Positions 58,088 to 64,000 of a stretch of 64,000 bases of DNA are shown here, piece by piece. The translations under genes and the position numbers were made by a program. Origin of the DNA: Novosphingobium profundi (GTDB lineage Bacteria > Pseudomonadota > Alphaproteobacteria > Sphingomonadales > Sphingomonadaceae); the NCBI RefSeq assembly GCF_018491765.1, contig NZ_JABWCU010000010.1, forward strand, positions 186,001 to 250,000, given 5' to 3'. The notes beneath the pieces were generated by a model. The model saw only the letters and a program-made list of their open reading frames with translations. It searched no databases and was not told where the DNA came from. How positions within the stretch are numbered: position 1 is the first letter of the stretch; the number at the start of each line of letters is the position of its first letter.

Positions 58088-59509
58088 ATGACAGCGCGCA
58101 AGGCCAAGGGTCTGGCGGGAATGCTCGCAGGCGGGGTGCTGCTTGCCTCGGTAACCAGCGCCTCTACACCCGGACGCTACGAGGCGATCCACTCCGGCAC
58201 CCCGTGGTTCGACCAACACGGCCGCCCCGTCAGTGCGCACGGGGCGGGCATAACGCGCGAAGGGGACACATTCTACCTGTTCGGCGAAGCGCACCGGGAC
58301 ATGACCAACGCCTTCGCCGGGTTCAACTGCTATTCGTCCCGCGACCTGGTGAACTGGCGCTTCGAGAGTGTCGCGCTCCCCGTGCAGGCCTCCGGAGCGC
58401 TCGGCCCCGATAGCGTCGGTGAGCGGCCCAAGGTCATGCGCTCGCCCAAGACGGGCGAATACGTCCTGTTCATGCACGCCGATGCCAGGGATTACCGCGA
58501 TCCGTTTGTCGGCTATGCCACGGCGGATCGCATCACCGGTCCCTACACCTTCCGCGGCCCCTTGCTGTTCGAGGGGAAACCGATCCGAAAGTGGGACATG
58601 GGTGTCTTCCAGGACGCCGACGGGACAGGCTATGTCCTTCTGCATGGCGGAGATATCTACCGCCTTTCCCCCGACTACCACGGCGTGGAGCAACACGTGA
58701 ACCGGGCGATGGCCGAAGGCTTCGAATCCCCGGCCCTATTTCGCAAGGGCGCGACCTACTATTTCCTCGGCTCGCACCTCACGGGCTGGGAGCGCAACGA
58801 CAACTACTATTACACCGCAACGAACCTCGCCGGCCCCTGGACGCGCCGCGGCGCCTTCGCGCCCCAAGGCACCCTGACCTGGAACTCCCAGACCAGCTTC
58901 GTCCTGCCGATCGAGGGCCGCGATAGCGTCACCTACATGTTCATGGGCGATCGCTGGTCGTTTCCGCGCCAGGCCAGCGCCGCGACGTATGTGTGGCAAC
59001 CCCTGGTGGTGGAGGATGGTACGCTGGCCATGCCGCGCTTCCAGGATGCCTGGCGGATCGACACCGCGACGGGCAGGGCCGCGCCGGTGCGAAAACCGTC
59101 CAGCACCATCGGTGCCGGCGATGCCCGGGTGCGGTACATCGGACAGTGGCAAACCGGCGCGCCGGGCTCTGTCCCCCACAGGTTCACAAGCGAGCGCGAT
59201 GCCGCTCTCGAAGTGACGTTTCGCGGCACGCAGGCCTGGCTTCGTGCCGTGGCGCGACCCGACGGCGGCTATGCGCACGTCACGCTGCGCAACGCGCAGG
59301 GCGAAATCGTGCTTCGCGCGACGCTCGACATGTATTCGAAGTATCCCGTATCCAGTGTCCGGTTCGTGACCCCCCGGCTTCCATCGGGAACCTACACACT
59401 GCGCCTCGGCGTCGTGGGAGAGGGATGGTATTGGGTCAGCAAGAGCGGCGCGCGCTCGGGCAGCAGCGGACATGCAATCGCCTTCGAAGGTCTCGACGTG
59501 CGCCATTGA
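58088..59509 (+). CDS. GH43 subfamily-24-like exo-beta-1,3-galactanase
   Basis: 473 residues from ATG 58088 (GGGAGAGGCGG upstream). Signal peptide (GLAGMLAGGVLLASVTSAS), then a five-bladed propeller as in GH43: TPWFDQHGRPVSAHGAGITR, YLFGEAH, RPKVMRSPKTGEYVLFMHAD, DMGVFQDADGTGYVLLHGGD, and general-acid Glu in EGFESPALFRKGATYYFLGS. The AHGAG and RPKV patterns are those of the exo-beta-1,3-galactanase subfamily. A C-terminal beta-sandwich (about 350-473) may bind sugar. Removes galactose or substituted galactobiose from the beta-1,3-galactan backbone of arabinogalactan. Confidence 0.85.
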   Translation: MTARKAKGLAGMLAGGVLLASVTSASTPGRYEAIHSGTPWFDQHGRPVSAHGAGITREGDTFYLFGEAHRDMTNAFAGFNCYSSRDLVNWRFESVALPVQASGALGPDSVGERPKVMRSPKTGEYVLFMHADARDYRDPFVGYATADRITGPYTFRGPLLFEGKPIRKWDMGVFQDADGTGYVLLHGGDIYRLSPDYHGVEQHVNRAMAEGFESPALFRKGATYYFLGSHLTGWERNDNYYYTATNLAGPWTRRGAFAPQGTLTWNSQTSFVLPIEGRDSVTYMFMGDRWSFPRQASAATYVWQPLVVEDGTLAMPRFQDAWRIDTATGRAAPVRKPSSTIGAGDARVRYIGQWQTGAPGSVPHRFTSERDAALEVTFRGTQAWLRAVARPDGGYAHVTLRNAQGEIVLRATLDMYSKYPVSSVRFVTPRLPSGTYTLRLGVVGEGWYWVSKSGARSGSSGHAIAFEGLDVRH

Positions 59510-59616
59510 AGGTGAACCTCGCGCTGTTTTGGCCTCCATTCGCGGTTCCGGGCCTCACGGGTCTCGCGGCTATCGGGCCGATCAAATCCCTGCCCACCGA
59601 AGCAGACGTTTGCATT

Positions 59617-59630
59617 TGCCAGCGCTGGCA
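59617..59630. promoter_or_regulatory. LacI-family-type operator
   Basis: TGCCAGCGCTGGCA is a 14-base perfect palindrome fitting the LacI-family pattern TGnnAnCGnTnnCA, in the 226-base gap before the GH28 gene. No LacI-family gene lies in the window. Confidence 0.6.
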
Positions 59631-59735
59631 TAATTGCTTGACAGCCGCCCTCCCCCCGGCGCTAGAACACCCCACGAGACCCGGCACACCCGTGCAGGAC
59701 CACGCGATCCGCAACCGCGGACGGGAGGAGAGGCC

Positions 59736-61253
59736 ATGTACCAGCGCACGCCCCGCGCTTGCGATCCGACAACGCCCGACAGCCTTGTGGCAACCCGGCG
59801 CGGACTGCTCGTTACCGCTGCGACCTGTGCCACGCTCGGCCCGATCCCGCGCGCTTTCGCGCGCGCCGATGCCGCTGCCGGGGATGACTTCGGCGCCCGC
59901 GCCGAGGCGATCGTGGCCGCGATCGAGGAACCGCGCATCCCCCGCCGCGACTTTCCCGTGCAGGCCACGGGCGGCGAGGACGACAGCGCCGCGATCGCCG
60001 AGGCGCTGGCCCGCTGCGAGGACGCGGGCGGTGGCCGCATCGTGCTGCCGCAAGGCGTCACGCGCTGCGGCCCGATCCGTCTGCGCTCGCGCATGGAACT
60101 GCATGTTCCGCACGGCGCGCGGCTCAAATTCCTGCCCGAGCCCGGGCGCTACCTGCCGCCTGTCTTCACCCGCTGGGAGGGCGTCGAACTGATGGGGAAC
60201 CACCCCCTCATCTACGCTTTCGAAGAGGAAGACGTCGCGGTGAGCGGCGAAGGAGTGATCGACGGCAGCGCCGACGCCGCGCACTGGTGGCCGTGGAAGG
60301 GCCTTGCCGCGGACCGCGCCAAGGGCCTGCCCGAAAGCGAATATCAAGCCGCCGACCGGGCCCGGCTCTTCGCCCTGGCCGAGGCGGGCACCCCGGTGGC
60401 CCAGCGCGTCTTTGGCGAAGGCAACCGCCTGCGCCCACCCCTGTTCCAGCCCTACCGCTGCACGCGGGTGCGCATCGAGGGCGTCACCGTGGTCGCTGCC
60501 CCGTTCTGGCAGCTCCACCCGGTCGAATGCCGCCATGTCACCGTGCGCGGGGTGACCTGCTCCAGCCACGGCCCCAACAACGACGGCCTCGATCCCGAAT
60601 CCTGCGATGGCGTGCTGATCGAAAACTGCATCTTCGACACCGGCGACGACTGCATCGCGATCAAGTCGGGCCGCAACGCCGACGGAAGGCGGCTCGCCCG
60701 CCCCTGCCAGGATATCGTCATCCGCAATTGCCTGATGAAGGACGGGCACGCGGGCGTCGCGCTCGGCAGCGAACTGACCGGCGGCATCCGCAACGTCTTC
60801 GTCCACGATTGCCGCATGGACAGCCCGAACCTGACCCGCGCGCTGTTCATCAAGTCGAACAGCTATCGGGGCGGGCGCGTCGAGGAGGTCCACGTCCGCC
60901 GTGTCACGGCGCGCACGGTCGAGAACGCCTTCCTGCAGATATGGATGCTTTACGAAGAGGGCGAGGGCGGCGGCCATGTTCCCCATGTCGCCCACGTATC
61001 CGCGCGCGACTGCACGGTGGGGACGACCGGGCGCGTGCTTGTCGTGCGGGGACTTCCCGAGGCGCCGGTCGAGGACCTCAGCCTTGCGAACATCACCGTC
61101 GCGCGCGAGGAGAGCCCTTCGGTGACCGTCGACGTCGAACCGATCGCGCTCGACCACGTCGTGGTGGCCGGGCGCACCTGGACCCGGGACTACCTGCGTT
61201 CGCTGCCCGGAGCCGACAGCATCCACTGCGGCATCTGGGCGGTCTGCACATGA
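59736..61253 (+). CDS. GH28 polygalacturonase-like enzyme with Tat signal
   Basis: 505 residues from ATG 59736 (GGAGGAGAGG upstream). Tat-type signal TRRGLLVTAATCATLGPIPR, then a right-handed beta-helix with GH28 motifs: GPNNDGLDPESC (N282, D283), DTGDDCIAIKSG (D304, D305) and KDGHAGVALGSELTG; the RIK-type site reads RALFIKSNSYRGG. GH28 enzymes hydrolyse alpha-1,4-galacturonan or rhamnogalacturonan backbones, often as exo-enzymes when this long. Plus-strand unit after GH43; convergent with the second GH28 gene, 17 bases apart. Confidence 0.9.
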   Translation: MYQRTPRACDPTTPDSLVATRRGLLVTAATCATLGPIPRAFARADAAAGDDFGARAEAIVAAIEEPRIPRRDFPVQATGGEDDSAAIAEALARCEDAGGGRIVLPQGVTRCGPIRLRSRMELHVPHGARLKFLPEPGRYLPPVFTRWEGVELMGNHPLIYAFEEEDVAVSGEGVIDGSADAAHWWPWKGLAADRAKGLPESEYQAADRARLFALAEAGTPVAQRVFGEGNRLRPPLFQPYRCTRVRIEGVTVVAAPFWQLHPVECRHVTVRGVTCSSHGPNNDGLDPESCDGVLIENCIFDTGDDCIAIKSGRNADGRRLARPCQDIVIRNCLMKDGHAGVALGSELTGGIRNVFVHDCRMDSPNLTRALFIKSNSYRGGRVEEVHVRRVTARTVENAFLQIWMLYEEGEGGGHVPHVAHVSARDCTVGTTGRVLVVRGLPEAPVEDLSLANITVAREESPSVTVDVEPIALDHVVVAGRTWTRDYLRSLPGADSIHCGIWAVCT

Positions 61254-61270
61254 CCCAGCGCCGCCCCCGA

Positions 61271-62557
61271 TCAGCGCGGGAGCGGCGCGGTTCTCTCCTT
61301 CGCGTTCACCCGCACCCGTGTGAAGGAAAGGCGCGCGACATCATCGGCCACGAGCGCGGGATCGCCAAGCTCAACGTCGATATCGCGAAAGGCGATGTCC
61401 TCGATGCGCGTCTGGCCAGGATTGGGCCGCAGCACGCCGAACGACCCGAAGCGCCCGCGCAGGTCCGCCAGCGTGACCGCGCGCAGGCACGATTGCGGCA
61501 GCGGCGGGGGCAGCGCCTCGCGGTACTGGGTCCAGGGTTCGGCGGCGATGAGCGCCCCGCCATCGCTGTCGAGCGTGATCGCACGAAAGACGATGCGTTC
61601 GTAGAGCTGGGGCGTGTCGGGGCGCAGCTTGAACTGCGCGAGCACCATCGCCCCGCTCACCCGGCAGTCTTCGACAAGCACGTCGCGCACCACCGTCGCC
61701 TCGCTGCCGCAGGCGAAGGCGTGGTGCCCGCGCCGGAAGTGGCAGCCGCGCACGTGGACCTGCTCGACCGGCGGGCTCGCCTTGTCCTCGCGCGCATGGG
61801 GGCCCTTGGAGCCCTTGGCCGCGATGCAATCGTCGGTGACCGAGAAATAGCAGTCCTCGACGAGAACCCGCCGGCAGCTGTCGATGTCGATGCCGTCCGA
61901 GCTCGGCGCCTGGGGGTAGTTGTCGGGCACGGTGAAGCGCGCGCGGCGCACGCGCACGTCCTCGCAGGCGTAGAGGTGCAGGTTCCAGAACTGCGAATTG
62001 CGAAAGGTCACGTCCTCGATCACGACGTCGCGGCTGTTCGCAATGAACGCGAGCCGCGCGCGGGGAAGACTGGTGTTGGCGAAATCATGCGGATCGCGCG
62101 CGGCGCGGCGGCGGCGCCAGAATTCGTCCCAGACCGGCCGTCCCGAACCGTCGAGCACGCCCTCCCCGCTGATGCGCAGCCCGTGGCAGCCCTCGGCGTT
62201 GATGAGGGCGGGGGTGAAACTCGGCTCGAAATGCCCCTCGATGCGCGTGCGGCGCGGCGGGAAATGGGCCATGTCGTTGGTGCACTTGAGAACCGCGCCG
62301 CGCGCGAGATGGAGGTGGACGCCCGGGCGCAGGAACAGCGCCCCGCTGACGAAGGTCCCTTCCGGCACCACCAGCCTACCTCCGCCCCGCGCGGCGAGGG
62401 TATCGATGCCCTGTTGGATCGCGGCGGTGTCGATCACGCCGGGCGCGCCGCGCGCGCCGAATTCGCGGATCGAACGGCCGAACGGCGTCGCATTGCCTCC
62501 GCCCAGCACGGCGCCTGTCGCCAGGAGCGCGGCAAAGCCGCGTCGGCTTGTGGGCAT
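61271..62557 (-). CDS. GH28 family enzyme (second)
   Basis: 428 residues from ATG 62557 (GGAGAGGG upstream). Signal-like TSRRGFAALLATGAVLGGGN with a twin Arg, then FGARGAPGVIDTAAIQQGID, GTFVSGALFLRPGVHLHLA, PSSDGIDIDSCRRV, VTDDCIAAKGSKG (GDD has become TDD) and RRGHHAFACGSEA. The beta-helix and Asp triad identify GH28; the sequence is of the rhamnogalacturonan/exo type rather than endo-polygalacturonase. On the minus strand, divergent from the GH105 gene. Confidence 0.88.
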   Translation of the reverse strand: MPTSRRGFAALLATGAVLGGGNATPFGRSIREFGARGAPGVIDTAAIQQGIDTLAARGGGRLVVPEGTFVSGALFLRPGVHLHLARGAVLKCTNDMAHFPPRRTRIEGHFEPSFTPALINAEGCHGLRISGEGVLDGSGRPVWDEFWRRRRAARDPHDFANTSLPRARLAFIANSRDVVIEDVTFRNSQFWNLHLYACEDVRVRRARFTVPDNYPQAPSSDGIDIDSCRRVLVEDCYFSVTDDCIAAKGSKGPHAREDKASPPVEQVHVRGCHFRRGHHAFACGSEATVVRDVLVEDCRVSGAMVLAQFKLRPDTPQLYERIVFRAITLDSDGGALIAAEPWTQYREALPPPLPQSCLRAVTLADLRGRFGSFGVLRPNPGQTRIEDIAFRDIDVELGDPALVADDVARLSFTRVRVNAKERTAPLPR

Positions 62558-62634
62558 GGTCCCTCTCCTTTGCACCGTGCGCGGCCCTTGGCGGGCCGCA
62601 CGCCGATTTCCGATTTGCTCCACGTTAGCCCATA

Positions 62635-62653
62635 TTGTAGCATCTTGTAGCAT
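62635..62653. repeat. Tandem 9-bp repeat in GH28/GH105 divergent promoter
   Basis: TTGTAGCAT occurs twice, start to start 10 bases apart (one helical turn), in the 191-base gap between the divergent GH28 and GH105 genes. Possible regulator half-sites. Confidence 0.45.
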
Positions 62654-62748
62654 AAAATGGGATTTCGTGGAGAGGGCCACTGGCACGGCGCAACCGGACA
62701 AGGCGCGCCGCCTCCCGCGAAGATCCTGCGCTTCCAGGGAGAATAGCG

Positions 62749-64000
62749 ATGAACACAAAACGCCTGCTTGCAGCCTGCGCCCTTCTCGCCCCGCTTCCTG
62801 CAGCCGCACAGCCGGCTTCCGCAAAGGCGCCTGCAACGGCGTCCCGTGCGAACGCGCCACTGCCTGATCCGGCGCATGTGCTCGCCCTCCTGGAACGCAC
62901 CGCCAAGGCCCAGATCGCGGTCTTGCGTGCACGTCGGATGGAACTGGCGACGAACGCGGTCGAGGATCCCACCGTCAACTGGGTCGCCTCGGCCTTCTAC
63001 ACCGGGCTCGGGCGCCTCGAACGGGTCTCACAGGCCGCGCAAGGTGCACAATTCCTGCGCGAGGTGGCGGGGCACTACAACTACGCGCTGCCCGGCGCGT
63101 ACAGCGACCACACCCGCCTCGATGCGGACAACATCGCGATCGGCGAGACCTACGAGGAAATCTACGCAAGCACCGGCGAGCCGGGCGCGATCGCCGCGCT
63201 GCGCACCCGGCTTGACTGGACTCTGCCCTATCTCACGCTCGATCCGGCCCCCGCGCGGCTCGTGTGGTGGTGGTCGGACGCATTGTTCATGGCGCCCCCG
63301 GTCATGGCGCGCTTCTCGGCGCAGACCGGCGATCCGGCCTATCTGCTTGCGGCGGATACGCAGTGGTGGCGCACGTACGAACGGCTCTGGTCGCGCGAGC
63401 ACGCCCTCTATTTCCGCGACGAACGCTTTCGTACCCGCAAGGCCGCGAACGGCGCGCCGGTGTTCTGGGCGCGCGGCAACGGCTGGGTCATGGGCGCGCT
63501 GCCCCGCATGCTCGAGGCGATGCCCGCCGATTTTCCCACCCGCGCGCGCTACATCGAGACGCTGCGCGCGATGGCGGAGAGCCTCGCGAAATTGCAACAC
63601 GCCGATGGGCTGTGGAGCGCGAACCTGCTTGACGGCAACGATCCGCCGGGCGGCGAGACCACCGGCTCGGCCTTCTTCGTCTACGCGATGGCCTGGGGCA
63701 TCAACCACGGCGTGCTTGAGCGCGAGCGCTACCTGCCGGTGGTCCTGCGCGGCTGGTCGGCGCTCGAGGGGGCGGTCCAGCCCGACGGCCTGCTCGGCTT
63801 CGCGCAGCGCACCGGCGACCAGCCCTGGCCCGCGCGGGCCGAGGACCACGCGCTCTACGGCACCGGCGCGATGCTGCTGGCGGGCCTCGAGGTGCGCAAG
63901 CTGGGTGCACCCGTCCAGTCCTTCCCCGTGGCCGAGGCGCCCCTGCCCGCGCGCGCGATATGGGATGGTCCCAGGGTACGCCCCGCCGCAGGCCCGCGCG
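62749..64000 (+). CDS. GH105 unsaturated rhamnogalacturonyl hydrolase, 3' truncated
   Basis: At least 417 codons from ATG 62749 (GGGAG upstream), still open at the window edge. Signal peptide (RLLAACALLAPLPAAAQPAS). The (alpha/alpha)6 barrel sequence YNYALPGAYSDHTRLDADNI with the catalytic Asp region, RLVWWWSDALFMAPPVMARF, NGAPVFWARGNGWVMGALPR and HALYGTGAMLLAGLEV match GH105 (YteR/YesR-like) enzymes, which remove unsaturated uronic acid from products of pectate or rhamnogalacturonan lyases. This implies lyase genes nearby beyond the window. Divergent from GH28. Confidence 0.9.
   Translation, partial: MNTKRLLAACALLAPLPAAAQPASAKAPATASRANAPLPDPAHVLALLERTAKAQIAVLRARRMELATNAVEDPTVNWVASAFYTGLGRLERVSQAAQGAQFLREVAGHYNYALPGAYSDHTRLDADNIAIGETYEEIYASTGEPGAIAALRTRLDWTLPYLTLDPAPARLVWWWSDALFMAPPVMARFSAQTGDPAYLLAADTQWWRTYERLWSREHALYFRDERFRTRKAANGAPVFWARGNGWVMGALPRMLEAMPADFPTRARYIETLRAMAESLAKLQHADGLWSANLLDGNDPPGGETTGSAFFVYAMAWGINHGVLERERYLPVVLRGWSALEGAVQPDGLLGFAQRTGDQPWPARAEDHALYGTGAMLLAGLEVRKLGAPVQSFPVAEAPLPARAIWDGPRVRPAAGPR

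Overview
The window looks like chromosomal DNA of an alphaproteobacterium of the Sphingomonadales, most like Novosphingobium. This is an inference from very high GC, four large TonB-dependent receptors (TBDRs) of sphingomonad type, a long acidic RpoD, dense glycoside-hydrolase and sulfatase gene sets, and frequent GTG/TTG starts. I saw no rRNA, tRNA, CRISPR array or intact insertion sequence.

Layout. 1-5 kb: the tail of an amidohydrolase, a siderophore-type TBDR, and a VOC + PNPOx-like pair divergent from a LysR regulator. 5.2-10.2 kb: an AT-rich promoter region followed by a tight three-gene operon encoding a small membrane protein, a SIR2-like/TIR fusion and a membrane-anchored STAND NTPase with a helical-repeat tail. 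This is the strongest candidate for an undescribed immune-type system. 10.2-14.1 kb: a large TBDR behind a dense regulatory region. 14.7-17.8 kb: a double cold-shock-domain protein and sigma-70 (rpoD). 17.9-25.9 kb: regulators (AraC, WYL/YafY), SDR, GST, DHA2 MFS pump, orphan histidine kinase, DUF1622 and DUF202 membrane proteins.

25.9-36.7 kb: a galactan/beta-galactoside utilisation locus (sulfatase, GH30, FadR-type GntR regulator, exported LacZ-type GH2 beta-galactosidase, TBDR). TNGT-N3-ACNA operator-like sites occur in front of its transcription units, so the GntR protein is the likely local repressor. 36.9-40.4 kb: a three-protein phosphorelay (sensor kinase, REC-HPt, lone REC). 40.4-43.7 kb: an MFS pump, a frameshifted aldo/keto reductase and a LysR regulator. 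43.7-46.5 kb: a metal P-type ATPase and CueR-like MerR regulator with a textbook 19-bp-spacer promoter. 46.7-51.2 kb: a Fur-box-preceded unit of TBDR, di-heme cytochrome c peroxidase and a private TonB. 51.3-55.4 kb: RlmJ, two tandem Cys-nucleophile alpha/beta hydrolases and a LysR regulator.

55.8-64 kb: a second polysaccharide locus (Tat-exported sulfatase, GH43 subfamily-24-like, two GH28 and a GH105 cut by the window end), suited to pectic arabinogalactan or rhamnogalacturonan side chains. The two polysaccharide loci carry closely related sulfatases beside galactan-active hydrolases, which suggests a sulfated or pectin-linked galactan as substrate. Starts were adjusted by Shine-Dalgarno position, signal peptides and overlaps where possible. 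All functions are read from sequence patterns, without database searches.
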